Positions 44,095-53,525 of a stretch of DNA of 64,000 nt are shown here, in pieces. Source of the stretch: Sporosarcina sp. FSL K6-2383 (GTDB lineage: Bacteria > Bacillota > Bacilli > Bacillales_A > Planococcaceae); assembly GCF_038618305.1 (NCBI RefSeq), contig NZ_CP152017.1, forward strand, positions 2,147,501 through 2,211,500, read 5' to 3'. The notes under the pieces are model-generated. The model was not told the DNA's origin. It worked only from the letters and a program-made list of their open reading frames with translations, and did no database searches. Position 1 is the first letter of the stretch; the number at the start of each line of letters is the position of its first letter. Position numbers and translations under genes: made by a program.

Positions 44095-44799
44095 ATGAGT
44101 ATACATATTAACGCAAAAAAAGGTGAAATTGCAGATACTATTTTACTACCAGGAGATCCACTTCGTGCAAAATACATTGCTGAAACATTTCTAGAGGATG
44201 TCACACAATACAATGATGTTCGGAATATGTTCGGTTATACAGGCACGTACAAAGGCAAACGTATTTCCGTGCAAGGAACTGGAATGGGTGTACCTTCTAT
44301 TTCAATCTATGTAACCGAGTTAATGCAAGAATATGACGTTCAAAAACTGATTCGCGTCGGAACTTGCGGTGCTATCCAGAAGGATGTACACGTGCGTGAT
44401 GTAATTCTTGCGCAAAGTGCATCTACGGATTCTAAAATGAATGATATTATCTTTAATGGCGTCAGCTATGCGCCAACTGCTGATTTTGATCTATTATTGA
44501 AAGCGCATCAAGCAGGTCTTGAAAAAGGCTTGGAGCTAAAAGTAGGGAACGTCTTTACAGAAGATGTTTTTTATAATGAACATGCACAACACGAAAAATG
44601 GGCGCAGTATGGTGTCTTGGCGGTGGAAATGGAAGCTGCGGCATTATACACGCTTGCAGCGAAATTTGGTCGTCAAGCACTTGCGATTCTAACAGTGAGC
44701 GACCATATCCTCACAGGGGAAGCGACATCATCAGAAGAACGACAAACGACATTTAACGATATGATTATCGTAGCGTTAGAGGCAGCAATTCAAGACTGA
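44095..44799 (+). CDS. deoD: Purine nucleoside phosphorylase (hexameric type)
   Basis: Cleaves purine (deoxy)nucleosides with phosphate to base and (deoxy)ribose-1-phosphate; 234 residues, the DeoD hexamer class. Landmarks are [16 protein letters not shown] at the start with the phosphate-binding Gly-Asp, [22 protein letters not shown] and [12 protein letters not shown], with catalytic Asp in [13 protein letters not shown] at 44095, with GCGAGG 9 bases upstream, is chosen; the frame is open upstream to 44005. Its placement next to ctpA matches B. subtilis. Confidence 0.96.
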   Translation: MSIHINAKKGEIADTILLPGDPLRAKYIAETFLEDVTQYNDVRNMFGYTGTYKGKRISVQGTGMGVPSISIYVTELMQEYDVQKLIRVGTCGAIQKDVHVRDVILAQSASTDSKMNDIIFNGVSYAPTADFDLLLKAHQAGLEKGLELKVGNVFTEDVFYNEHAQHEKWAQYGVLAVEMEAAALYTLAAKFGRQALAILTVSDHILTGEATSSEERQTTFNDMIIVALEAAIQD

Positions 44800-44806
44800 T
44801 TGTAAG

Positions 44807-44838
44807 AAAGGGCCGCCCGCACTAGAGCGGTCCTTTTC
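44807..44838 (+). terminator. deoD terminator
   Basis: The stem AAAGGGCCGC / GCGGTCCTTTT lies 8 bases after the stop, followed by CTG; the U-tract is the 3' arm itself. Confidence 0.75.
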
Positions 44839-44849
44839 TGAACTAACTC

Positions 44850-44887
44850 TTATCAGGGAGGAATGCAGTTCAATTCTTCCCTGATAA
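44850..44887 (+). other. Long hairpin in the ctpA leader
   Basis: TTATCAGGGAGGAAT pairs with ATTCTTCCCTGATAA (one wobble) around an 8-base loop. No T-run follows, so it is not a standard terminator. It hides a GGGAGG sequence and may influence ctpA expression or mRNA stability. Confidence 0.55.
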
Positions 44888-44950
44888 TACCTCTGGACGC
44901 AATTATGCTGAAGCGTCATTGATTAAGAAGTATGGAAAGTGGGAAATAGG

Positions 44951-46468
44951 ATGGATGACAAAGAGAAAACTGATCTTGAACTAGAACACAGTGATGAACA
45001 ACATTCACCGCAGCAGCCACCTGCCAAACGAACGATTAATTTAAAACCATTTTCCTTCGTCATGCTCGTATTTGGCCTTGTACTAGCGACGGCAGCTATC
45101 ACGTTTTTTGTGCTAACGACAGGTGATGAAAAAGTGGTCGAAGTTGTTAATCCACAAAAGCCAAAAGTTGTAGACCGCAAAGAATTTCAAAAGCTTTACG
45201 ATACGTATGATGAAATGAAGGAAAATTACTATGCTGATATAGATGAAACAGCTATTATTGACGGGGCGATCAATGGAATGATTGATGCACTTGGCGATCC
45301 TTATTCTGACTATTTGAATGAAAAAGAAGCCCGTCAATTGCATGAAAGCATTTCATCAAGCTTCGAAGGTATTGGTGCCGAAATTCAGGAGAAAAACGGG
45401 TATATCAACGTCGTGTCTCCTATTAAAAATTCGCCGGCAGAACATGCAGGTATTTTGCCAAATGATCTCATCATTGCTGTAGATGGTGAAAGTATTCAAG
45501 GCTTATCATCATCTGAAGCGGTACTACTCATTCGAGGGGAAAAAGGGACAACTGTAACCTTAACGATTAGACGCGGAGAAGCAGTTGAACCTGTCGATGT
45601 GAAAATTGTTCGTGATGTCATACCTATAGAAACAGTTTATACCGAAATGTTAGAAGATGGTATTGCGCATATTCATATTACGAGCTTTTCAGAAGGCACT
45701 TACGCCGAGTTGCTTGTTGCACTCGACGATATGGAAGCACAAGGGATGAAAGGCTTAGTTGTCGATGTACGTCAAAATCCGGGCGGCATATTAGATGCTG
45801 CAATAGAAATCTCTGATTTATTCGTAGAAAATGGCAAGAATTTATTCCAATACGAGAAAAAAGGGTCTAAACCAATCATCTATACTGCGATGGGTGATCG
45901 AAAAGTTACGGTTCCCGTGACGCTTGTCATTGATGAAGGAAGTGCTTCGGCTTCTGAAATATTAGCAGGGGCATTAAAGGAATCTGCGGATGTACCTCTA
46001 GTTGGTGTGACAACATTCGGTAAAGGAACCGTTCAATCACCGAAAAATCTTACAGATGGCTCCAACTTAAAACTAACGACGGCGAAATGGCTAACAGCAA
46101 ACGGGAATTGGATACACAAAAAAGGAATTGAACCTACGATTAGTGTACCGTATCCAACATATGCCATGCTGCCATTCCTCGATCCGGCGGCAGAAATGAA
46201 GGAAGGCATGAACAACGCTCAAACTAAAGCAGCGGAAGAAATGCTAGAAGCAGTTGGTTATGAACCAGGCGAAGTCGATGGGCAGTTTGATGAACAAACA
46301 ACAGAGGCTGTTGAAAAATTGCAAGAAGATCTCAAGTTAGAAGTAAATGGTGTTTTAGCTGGAGAAACAACAATAGGTTTGATGAATAAACTACGGACAA
46401 AAATTAAAGTAGATGATCCACAGCTACTGAAAGCAAAAGAAGTATTGCTTGAAAAATTAGGACAATAA
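44951..46468 (+). CDS. ctpA: Carboxy-terminal processing serine protease, S41 family
   Basis: A 505-residue membrane-anchored protease. The N-terminal 30 residues are cytoplasmic and acidic; one helix at about 34-56 leads to the extracellular part. A PDZ domain (about 105-190, with IGAEIQEKNGYINVVSPI) is followed by the S41 domain with Ser in DEGSASASEILAGAL and Lys in TTFGKGTVQSP, the Ser-Lys dyad; a peptidoglycan-binding domain closes it (about 425-490, AVGYEPGEVDGQFDEQTTEAV). Likely start ATG at 44951; GTG at 44939 is possible. Next to deoD as in B. subtilis ctpA. Confidence 0.94.
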   Translation: MDDKEKTDLELEHSDEQHSPQQPPAKRTINLKPFSFVMLVFGLVLATAAITFFVLTTGDEKVVEVVNPQKPKVVDRKEFQKLYDTYDEMKENYYADIDETAIIDGAINGMIDALGDPYSDYLNEKEARQLHESISSSFEGIGAEIQEKNGYINVVSPIKNSPAEHAGILPNDLIIAVDGESIQGLSSSEAVLLIRGEKGTTVTLTIRRGEAVEPVDVKIVRDVIPIETVYTEMLEDGIAHIHITSFSEGTYAELLVALDDMEAQGMKGLVVDVRQNPGGILDAAIEISDLFVENGKNLFQYEKKGSKPIIYTAMGDRKVTVPVTLVIDEGSASASEILAGALKESADVPLVGVTTFGKGTVQSPKNLTDGSNLKLTTAKWLTANGNWIHKKGIEPTISVPYPTYAMLPFLDPAAEMKEGMNNAQTKAAEEMLEAVGYEPGEVDGQFDEQTTEAVEKLQEDLKLEVNGVLAGETTIGLMNKLRTKIKVDDPQLLKAKEVLLEKLGQ

Positions 46469-46470
46469 TT

Positions 46471-46506
46471 AAAAAGCGTCCAGCCTTAAAAGGATGGACG
46501 CTTTTT
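46471..46506 (+). terminator. ctpA terminator
   Basis: The perfect 12-bp stem AAAAAGCGTCCA / TGGACGCTTTTT with a 12-base loop lies 2 bases after the stop. Confidence 0.93.
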
Positions 46507-46527
46507 ATAATGAATAGAGGGATTTTA

Positions 46528-47451
46528 ATGGTTGATGTGTACTTATTTAGTGGCTTTCTCGGCAGTGGCAAAACGTCGCTATTACTCCATACAATTGGAC
46601 AACTAAAAGAACAAGGCAAGAAGCCAGCAGTACTAATGAATGAATTCGGGGCTTTGCCATTTGACTCAGATTCGGTCGCTGGGGAAGGTGATATCCCTCT
46701 TAAAGAACTATTAGAAGGTTGTATTTGTTGTACAGGCTCAGAAAAGACAGAGGCGCAGCTCCAAGGGCTACTCGAAGAAAATGAAGATATTGATGTTATT
46801 TTAATCGAAACGACGGGTGCAGCTCATCCTGTAGAGGCACTAGATGCGATCTATTCACCATTATTTGCCGATCGACTGACGATTAAAGGAATTGTCACCG
46901 TCGCAGATTCTAAGCGCTGGCTAGAACGCGACAAGCTATCTCCACAAATACGAGCGCTATTTATGGAACAAATTCGTCATGCACATCTACTTGTTGCGAA
47001 TAAAGCAGATCTTCTGACAGACGAAGAAATGGCGACAGTCACATTTGAATTGTCTAACTTCAATACTTCTGCTCCTATTGTTCAAACGACAGGTGGGAAA
47101 ATTGCCTTTTCATTTATCGAAAAAACATTGCAAGGTCCTCACCAAACTAACAATCAGCCTATTATTTCTGGGAAAGGCCTTCCGCTTATGTCAAAACTCG
47201 TTACTTTTTCGGAAAGTGTTGATCAATTAGACTTTGAAAATTGGATTAGAACTTTGCCAGATACGGTGTACCGAATGAAGGGCTATGTCCCAGTTAAGGG
47301 AGTTAAAAATCCTTATTTATTCCAATATGCTTATGGTATGGTGAATTGGTTACCTGAATACGTCAAGATGGAGCCACGTCTTGTCATCATTGGGGAAGGA
47401 ATTGACAACGTATCATATGAGGTCGTCAACCCCAATTTGGATGAAATATAA
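46528..47451 (+). CDS. CobW/P47K family GTP-binding metallochaperone
   Basis: A G3E GTPase of 307 residues. Walker A GFLGSGKTSLL is at 9-19, the metal-binding CICC (EGCICCTGSEK) near 67-70 forms the CxCC site, IETTGAAHP is the Walker B/switch region, and NKADLL gives guanine specificity. The C-terminal CobW_C domain follows from about 225. Members supply Zn, Co or other metals to enzymes; the metal here is unknown and no Zur box was found upstream. The start is ATG at 46528 with GAGGG upstream; an upstream in-frame ATG lies at the edge of the ctpA terminator. Confidence 0.9.
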   Translation: MVDVYLFSGFLGSGKTSLLLHTIGQLKEQGKKPAVLMNEFGALPFDSDSVAGEGDIPLKELLEGCICCTGSEKTEAQLQGLLEENEDIDVILIETTGAAHPVEALDAIYSPLFADRLTIKGIVTVADSKRWLERDKLSPQIRALFMEQIRHAHLLVANKADLLTDEEMATVTFELSNFNTSAPIVQTTGGKIAFSFIEKTLQGPHQTNNQPIISGKGLPLMSKLVTFSESVDQLDFENWIRTLPDTVYRMKGYVPVKGVKNPYLFQYAYGMVNWLPEYVKMEPRLVIIGEGIDNVSYEVVNPNLDEI

Positions 47452-47597
47452 AGAGAGTTGACCAAAAGTATCCAAATCTTAGTTGAATAGACTCTTTGAC
47501 AAAGCAATTCATTACAGAACTGGGCTAATTGGAAAGAACATCCGTAATTCTGAATCTCACAGACGGTATGATAGTTTGCGAAGGGAGGAGTAATGAG

Positions 47598-48350
47598 ATG
47601 AAAAAAACGATTGCAGTACTCATGCTCGGTTCGGCGCTCTTACTGCCGAACAACAATAGTGTAGAAGCTTCATATTCAGCAAATAAGGTACAGGTGACAA
47701 GTTCACCATTCCAATGTTATGTATGGAAGGGGCAACTCTACGATACGAAAACAAATAAGAAGATGATCGATAGCTATCGCAACCATTGGAAAAAGTTTTC
47801 AGACAAACAGACGAAGGGTACTGTACCAGCTCCAAGTAAGCCAGTAGAGTCGCCGGCTCCAGTTAAGCCAGTTGAAAAACCAGCGCAGACTAAGCCGACA
47901 CCTGCACCAACACCGGAAAAACCTAGTGAGGTAACACCGGAGAAACCAGTTGAAACACCACAAGATGCATCTATTTCAGCCATTGAAAAAGCGGTTCTAG
48001 ACTTAACAAATGCAGAAAGACAAAAAGCGGGTCTTAAACCACTACAAACTGACAAAAACTTGATGAATTCTGCACGTCAGAAATCAGCAGATATGGCTTC
48101 AAAAAATTACTTTTCACATACAAGCCCAACATACGGATCTCCATTTGATCAAATGAAGGCTAATGGTGTCACGTACAAAGCAGCAGCTGAAAATATCGCA
48201 ATGGGTCAACGTACAGCTGAGGAAGTTGTCAAAGGCTGGATGGAGTCTCCAGGACATAGACAAAATATTTTAACGCCTGGATATACACACATCGGTATTG
48301 GTTATGATAAAAACGGTAACTACTGGACACAACAATTCATTCAAAAATAA
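47598..48350 (+). CDS. Secreted CAP-domain protein (YkwD type)
   Basis: A 250-residue exported protein. The signal peptide (about 1-24) ends at VEA-S. A short N-terminal domain with NKVQVTSSPFQCYVWKGQLYDTKTNK resembles small wall-linked modules; a proline/lysine-rich spacer (about 77-130, repeated PVE-P units) follows; the CAP (SCP/PR-1) domain is at about 132-248 with NAERQKAGLKPL, KNYFSHTSPTYGSPF, ENIAMGQRTAEEVVKGWM and SPGHRQNIL. Similar proteins are known in spore coats and walls. ATG at 47598 follows AGGGAGGAG. A strong terminator follows. Confidence 0.92.
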   Translation: MKKTIAVLMLGSALLLPNNNSVEASYSANKVQVTSSPFQCYVWKGQLYDTKTNKKMIDSYRNHWKKFSDKQTKGTVPAPSKPVESPAPVKPVEKPAQTKPTPAPTPEKPSEVTPEKPVETPQDASISAIEKAVLDLTNAERQKAGLKPLQTDKNLMNSARQKSADMASKNYFSHTSPTYGSPFDQMKANGVTYKAAAENIAMGQRTAEEVVKGWMESPGHRQNILTPGYTHIGIGYDKNGNYWTQQFIQK

Positions 48351-48360
48351 ATATAATTTA

Positions 48361-48412
48361 GGAGTCATCCTTTGTCCCGGAATCGTTCCGGGACAGAGGA
48401 TGGCTCTTTTTT
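48361..48412 (+). terminator. Terminator of the CAP-domain gene
   Basis: A two-part stem, GAGTCATCC / GGATGGCTC and GTCCCGGAA / TTCCGGGAC, ends in TTTTTT. Confidence 0.92.
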
Positions 48413-48485
48413 GATGGCTAACCTCTTTATAGAGAACGTTTAAAACATTTTTGCGTAGCGCATACTTTCTCAAGAGGTGAATGTT

Positions 48486-49922
48486 TTGGATGAAGTAAAA
48501 TCGAATGATAGCTTGATTTTATATATACAAAATTTATTTCATAATTCCGCAGATTTGATTGTAAGGAAGATTTCTTGGAAAGATGAAGTTGCGACTATCT
48601 GTTTTTTCAATACATTGACGGAAAGCAGCGATGTGAACAGACAAATTGAAATTCTTCGTCATCGCTCCATTGCCGATCTTCCAAATTGGGAGGGAACAGC
48701 AGCCTCAAGTGTAGTAGCCTTTTCAGCCTCAAAATTGATTGAGAGCGTTACAAACGGATTTGTTGCAGTTTATTTTCCATCAACGAATCTGCTAATGATT
48801 ATTACAATTCCCTCTTTTGAAGTACGTTCAACGTCTGAACCGAGCAATGAACTTGTCATTCGTGGTTCTCATGAAGGCTTCGTGGAAGACACCTCCAAAA
48901 ATATTTCTCTCATTCGAAAACATCTATTCATACCGAATTTAGTTGTGAAAGATGTGCGGCTCGGGAAAGACACAAATACGAAAGTTACGTATCTCTATAT
49001 TGATTCAATCGCCGAAAAAGATGTTGTAGGGGATGTTAAAACACGCATTGAAAATATCGATACACCTAAAATATACAGTATCGGACAAATCGAAGATTAT
49101 TTGGAGGATTCAGTTTGGTCTCCTTTCCCGCAGTTTCTGAATACGGAAAGGCCGGATCGTGTTGTTGCGAATTTACTGGAAGGAAAAATCGTTATTTTCA
49201 CCGACCAGTCTCCTTCAGCACTCATTGCACCAGTTACATTTTTTTCTTTTTTCGAGTCGCCGGATGATTTTAATGGGCGCGTCTTGGTCGGTACTTTCTT
49301 TCGTATTCTTAGGATGTCTAGTTTCCTGGTGGCCGTTTTCCTGCCTGCATTTTATATTGCTGTGGTCGGTTTTCATTCGGAAATTTTGCCGTTTGATATA
49401 GCTAGAAAAGTAAAAATAGCTGTTGAATTTATCCCGTACCGTCCAATTATTGAGGCACTGATTGTGGAAATATTCATAGAAATCATCCGGGAAGCGACAA
49501 TCCGGTTACCGGCACCGATTGGTCCTACAATCGGGATAGTCGGGGGCTTAGTAATCGGGGATGCGATTGTCAATGCGGGTCTTGTGTCGAATTTGATGGT
49601 TGTCGTCGTAGCGATGACTGCAATTTCAAGTTTTGTCGTGCCGAGTGTCGAAATGAACACGACCATACGGATTATCCGATTTCCGTTCATGCTTGCAGCC
49701 ACTTTTTTTGGTTTTTTTGGCATTGCCATTGGGACACTCATCTTATTTATTCATATGATGAATCGGTCTTCGCTGAATCAACCCTATTTGTCACCGGTCG
49801 TACCCTTTGACCCATCGAGATTCAAAAATGTTTTCTTTAGGATCCCCTATTATAAAAATCATAAACAACAACAAACATTTACACATGGTGGTAGCAAGCA
49901 GAAGAAGGTGGAGAAAACTTGA
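48486..49922 (+). CDS. Spore germination receptor A subunit (GerA family)
   Basis: A 478-residue subunit of a Ger germinant receptor in the spore inner membrane. A hydrophilic N-terminal domain (about 1-230) precedes four to five helices; family motifs are LIESVTNGFVAVYF, FPQFLNTERPDRVVANLLEGKI, VGTFFRILRMSSF and the REATIRLPAPIGPTIGIVGGLVIGDA signature. The start is TTG at 48486, five bases after GAGGTGA; GTG at 48477 overlaps that site. Its stop overlaps the B subunit start (TTGA). The germinant is unknown. Confidence 0.95.
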   Translation: MDEVKSNDSLILYIQNLFHNSADLIVRKISWKDEVATICFFNTLTESSDVNRQIEILRHRSIADLPNWEGTAASSVVAFSASKLIESVTNGFVAVYFPSTNLLMIITIPSFEVRSTSEPSNELVIRGSHEGFVEDTSKNISLIRKHLFIPNLVVKDVRLGKDTNTKVTYLYIDSIAEKDVVGDVKTRIENIDTPKIYSIGQIEDYLEDSVWSPFPQFLNTERPDRVVANLLEGKIVIFTDQSPSALIAPVTFFSFFESPDDFNGRVLVGTFFRILRMSSFLVAVFLPAFYIAVVGFHSEILPFDIARKVKIAVEFIPYRPIIEALIVEIFIEIIREATIRLPAPIGPTIGIVGGLVIGDAIVNAGLVSNLMVVVVAMTAISSFVVPSVEMNTTIRIIRFPFMLAATFFGFFGIAIGTLILFIHMMNRSSLNQPYLSPVVPFDPSRFKNVFFRIPYYKNHKQQQTFTHGGSKQKKVEKT

Positions 49923-50938
49923 ACTTCAATTTATCAAGAAATCAGTTTTTCCTCCTTCTTTTTATTATCCAGACAGGGTCGTCATTCTTCTCCTTCCCAG
50001 CCCCATTTATAAATGCATCTGGTAGGGATGCATGGCTTATCTTTCTCGTTGCGGGTGCTTTTCATTACATGATGTTGCTCTTCTATGAACAAAATTACAG
50101 ACACTTTACGATTGGTCCATTTGTTGGATGGTTGTACAAAGGATACTGGCTTTTTGTGACCGTCGTTTATCTTGCATATGTTGATTATACATTAGCGGTA
50201 TGGGGGTTCCCAGAAACACCACAAATCATTGTCATCACAATACTCGTAAGTGTATCTCTGTATGCAAATTTGAGCAGGGCGGAAACAGTCATCAATTTGT
50301 CAGTTATGCTGATTCCACTCATCATTCTATTTTTAATTTTCCTACAGTTTGCTTGGAAAGATCTGGTGTGGACAAATCTTTTTCCGGTGGGGGAATCAAA
50401 GGGTGGGGAATGGGCTAAAGGGCTTCTCAAAGCACAGATTGCTTTCATAGGCATTGAATTGTATTTGTTTTTCAGAAAGCATGTTGACATAAAACAGAAA
50501 ATAAAAGGCTTTCCGTTATTTGTCTACCAACTGGTGTGGCTGATCTTCTTTTTTTTCTCTATCATATTAATGCTCTTATATTTCACACTTCCCGGATTAG
50601 AAAGAATCCCTGAACCGCTTTTATTTCTATTGAAAGCCCAAGAAGTGACTTTTGCTGAGCGTCTCGACTTGTTTTTTCTATACATTTGGACGGTTTGGAC
50701 CATTGTTACCGTGACCATATTCTCCTTTGCTGCAATGTATGTTCACCGGCTTCATACAAACGAGCATCACAAAAGGGATACAATCATTTGGCACGTACTA
50801 CTCGTGTTATTACCATTGCTCTTTTTATCCAAAGAAGCTATCGAAAAACTAAATGATATTATCATTTATGTGTATCTTGTTTTTGGCATACTCATTCCGT
50901 TCATCGTCATCAATACGAATCGGAGGAAATCAAAATGA
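49919..50938 (+). CDS. Spore germination receptor B subunit (GerAB/ArcD/ProY family)
   Basis: Ten-helix amino-acid-permease-like subunit of 339 residues, the germinant-binding part in characterised receptors. It begins LSRNQFFLLLFIIQTGSSFF, as family members do, and continues with a GRDAWLIFLVAGAFHYMM helix. The start is TTG overlapping the A-subunit stop, with AAGGTGG about 7 bases upstream. The C subunit ATG overlaps its stop (ATGA), so the A-B-C genes are translated as a unit. Confidence 0.94.
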   Translation: MNFNLSRNQFFLLLFIIQTGSSFFSFPAPFINASGRDAWLIFLVAGAFHYMMLLFYEQNYRHFTIGPFVGWLYKGYWLFVTVVYLAYVDYTLAVWGFPETPQIIVITILVSVSLYANLSRAETVINLSVMLIPLIILFLIFLQFAWKDLVWTNLFPVGESKGGEWAKGLLKAQIAFIGIELYLFFRKHVDIKQKIKGFPLFVYQLVWLIFFFFSIILMLLYFTLPGLERIPEPLLFLLKAQEVTFAERLDLFFLYIWTVWTIVTVTIFSFAAMYVHRLHTNEHHKRDTIIWHVLLVLLPLLFLSKEAIEKLNDIIIYVYLVFGILIPFIVINTNRRKSK

Positions 50939-52017
50939 AGAAAATCACACTGATTTCCATCGCCTGTTCTTTTTTACTGGCAGGATGTTGGGATGAACGG
51001 CTATACAAGGATATTACCATCGTTCCGATCATCGGGTATGAGGGGGAACCTGGAAAATGGACAGGATACTTTACACATGCTGTCGTCGCCGCCCCAGATA
51101 GCATCGGTTTTACGACTGTTGAAGGAAGTGGTGTTTCCGTAGAGGAAGCCCGGCTCGATGCAAATCGGAAGACGAGTGAAGCACTCGATCCTTCACAAGT
51201 GCTAATCGTACTTCTCACTACAGAAGCTGTTAAGACGAATCTCACGGAGACCTTCGATGTAGCCTACAGAATGCCAAGTACCCGGTTGAGCAGTCGATTC
51301 GTGGTGGTGGAAGGGGAAATGGCTCCTTATATGGAGAAGACAGAAAATATGGGCAAAGAGCTCCCCGATTACTATGATGAAAATTTGAAAACTGCTGTAT
51401 ATTCCTCCGTTATTCCGGACGGTGATATCCAGTTAGCTACACGATTACTATTGGACGAAGCGATTGACCTTCAGTTGCCTTACATGAAAATGTCCGAAAC
51501 GACAGGGACACCTGAAGTCGCAGGAGTCGCTTTGTTCAGTGACAAAGTTTTTTCAGGTCACACATTGGACGCGAAGGAGTCGATGACCGTTCAAATTCTT
51601 AAGAAGAGACCTGGAAAGTATGCGATGTTCACATATGAGTGGAAAAAAGATAGTAAAATATATCCGGTTACTGTGACACTAGTCACATACGACAAGAAAT
51701 GGGACATACAGGACAGTAAGATTAATGCGACATATAAAATGAAATTCAGTGTCAATGAATTTGCCTATAATCATCTGGATAAAGAGAAAACAAGGAAGGA
51801 AGTAGAAAAATTCCTTTCGGAAGAGCTGTCAAAGGATTTCAACGAAGTGATTAAAAAATTACAAGAAGCGAAAAGTGACCCTGTCGGCTTTGGCAGAACT
51901 GTCCGCGCCTTCCATCCTCGACTATGGAAAAAGGGAAAATGGCAAGATACGTTTTCTGAGCTCGATATCCATGTAAGGGTCGAGGCGAAAATCACAAGAA
52001 CTGGTATATTGAATTGA
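50935..52017 (+). CDS. Spore germination receptor C subunit (GerAC family lipoprotein)
   Basis: A 360-residue lipoprotein with lipobox LLAGC (Cys18) followed by WDERLYKDI, the usual GerAC start. The remaining sequence forms the three extracellular domains of Ger(x)C, including a SRFVVVEGEMAPYMEK segment and a final WQDTFSELDIHVRVEAKI. In B. subtilis the C subunit is lipidated by Lgt and needed for receptor function. Ends the operon at a terminator. Probably transcribed in the forespore; a clear sigma-G promoter was not identified. Confidence 0.95.
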   Translation: MKKITLISIACSFLLAGCWDERLYKDITIVPIIGYEGEPGKWTGYFTHAVVAAPDSIGFTTVEGSGVSVEEARLDANRKTSEALDPSQVLIVLLTTEAVKTNLTETFDVAYRMPSTRLSSRFVVVEGEMAPYMEKTENMGKELPDYYDENLKTAVYSSVIPDGDIQLATRLLLDEAIDLQLPYMKMSETTGTPEVAGVALFSDKVFSGHTLDAKESMTVQILKKRPGKYAMFTYEWKKDSKIYPVTVTLVTYDKKWDIQDSKINATYKMKFSVNEFAYNHLDKEKTRKEVEKFLSEELSKDFNEVIKKLQEAKSDPVGFGRTVRAFHPRLWKKGKWQDTFSELDIHVRVEAKITRTGILN

Positions 52018-52024
52018 ACAGCAC

Positions 52025-52070
52025 AAAACCCGCGATGCATATGTAGCTTCACTTCGCGGGTTTTATTTTT
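52025..52070. terminator. Bidirectional terminator between the ger operon and the MATE gene
   Basis: The stem AAAACCCGCGA / TTCGCGGGTTTT with a 17-base loop is followed by TATTTTT on the plus strand, and the minus strand carries a TTTTGTGC tail. Confidence 0.82.
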
Positions 52071-53415
52071 AATTGAATTTCTTTTTTTGAATGTAGATAA
52101 GTCGAATTGTTAGTGTAATCGCTCCGACAGTTAGACCAGCAATAAGACCAACCCAGTATCCATAGGGCCCTAAATCAGTGTGCGTCGCCATCAAATAACC
52201 AATCGGCAAACCGAGTACCCAATATGATATGATCGCCATAACGAACGTCATATTGACATCTTTATAGCCGCGTAATGCTCCTTGAACTGGAGCTTGTATC
52301 GCATCCGAAAATTGGAACAACGCAGCGAAGATAAAGAACTGTATTGCCAATGCAATGATTTTCGCATCTGTCGTATAAAGGGAAGCAATCGGTTCTCTGA
52401 ATATTAACAGAATCCCAATCGATAGGAAGCTGAATGCAATGGCCAACCCGACGCCGAGAAAGCTATATTGCTTAGCATCGCGCATTTGCCCGGCGCCGAC
52501 AGCTTGTCCAACGAGAATGGTTGCACCCATCGAAATACTAAGTGGAATCATATACAACAGCGATGTGAAATTCAGTGCAATCTGATGCGCAGATATGACT
52601 GCTGTTGAATAATTACTCATCATTAATGTGACAGCAGAAAAAATACTCGTTTCAACAAAAATTGAAATGCCGATTGGTACGCCGATGAACAGGATTTCTT
52701 TCCATCTTGAAAAAGAAATCCTTTCCCACCCCTTAAATAGTGTAAATTCTTTAAATGGTTTGCGTATCCAGGCGACTGAACAGGCGATAAAGAATACGAA
52801 CCAATAGGTGATCCCTGATGCATAGCCAGCCCCCGCACCTCCGAGCTCTGGAAAACCAAAACTACCATAAATGAGCAGATAGTTAAGGACGATGTTAATG
52901 GGTGCGGATAGCAGGATGATAAACATCGACACCCGCGTTGCACCGAATCCATCGAAAAACGAACGCAATACAGTATAAGCAAATAGTGGAAAAAGACCGA
53001 TGCTCATTCCTTTCAAATAATTTGCCGCCACAATGCGAACCGGTTCTTCGAGTGGCATTACTTCTAGTACAGGTGTAACGGCGAATACAATGATGGCATA
53101 GACAATCGCTGCAAGTGCGACTGCAACATAAAGACCTTGTTGTACAGAAGGTCGAACCTCATCACGCTGGCGTGCCCCTATATGTTGGGCGATAATTGGT
53201 GTGAGCCCCATTAAAATCCCAGCAAGCCCTGTATAGACAGGAACCCAGAAAGACGATCCAATGGTAACGCCAGCAAGATGGTATGTATCGTAACGACCTG
53301 TCATTAAAATATCGAAAAACGTCATCATATATAGAGCAACTTGGGTAATTAGTATCGGCATGACAATTGTCGCAAGTTTAAACGGTTTTTTTCGAAGAGT
53401 AAGTGTGTTTTCCAA
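52069..53415 (-). CDS. MATE family efflux transporter
   Basis: Twelve-helix NorM/DinF-like exporter of 448 residues driven by Na+ or H+. Family segments are MPILITQVALYMMTFFDILMTGRY near the start, GLTPIIAQHIGARQRDEV in the first repeat and GATILVGQAVGAGQMRDAK at the corresponding place in the second repeat, with SDAIQAPVQGALRGYKDV near the end. The start is taken as TTG at 53415, eight bases after AAAGGA; ATG at 53424 overlaps that site. The exported compound is unknown. Confidence 0.93.
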   Translation of the reverse strand: MENTLTLRKKPFKLATIVMPILITQVALYMMTFFDILMTGRYDTYHLAGVTIGSSFWVPVYTGLAGILMGLTPIIAQHIGARQRDEVRPSVQQGLYVAVALAAIVYAIIVFAVTPVLEVMPLEEPVRIVAANYLKGMSIGLFPLFAYTVLRSFFDGFGATRVSMFIILLSAPINIVLNYLLIYGSFGFPELGGAGAGYASGITYWFVFFIACSVAWIRKPFKEFTLFKGWERISFSRWKEILFIGVPIGISIFVETSIFSAVTLMMSNYSTAVISAHQIALNFTSLLYMIPLSISMGATILVGQAVGAGQMRDAKQYSFLGVGLAIAFSFLSIGILLIFREPIASLYTTDAKIIALAIQFFIFAALFQFSDAIQAPVQGALRGYKDVNMTFVMAIISYWVLGLPIGYLMATHTDLGPYGYWVGLIAGLTVGAITLTIRLIYIQKKKFN

Positions 53416-53525
53416 ATAAATCATCCTTTTCTACAGATAGCTATCATTGTATCATGATTCATTTGCTATAATAGCAAAGAAGTATCTTATTCAATTATTT
53501 ATTAATGTAAATGAGGTGAAAGGTC

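Noticed and set aside
46507..46527. Zur box in front of the CobW gene
   Set aside because: Only 21 bases separate the ctpA terminator from the start and no TCGTAAT-type palindrome is present.
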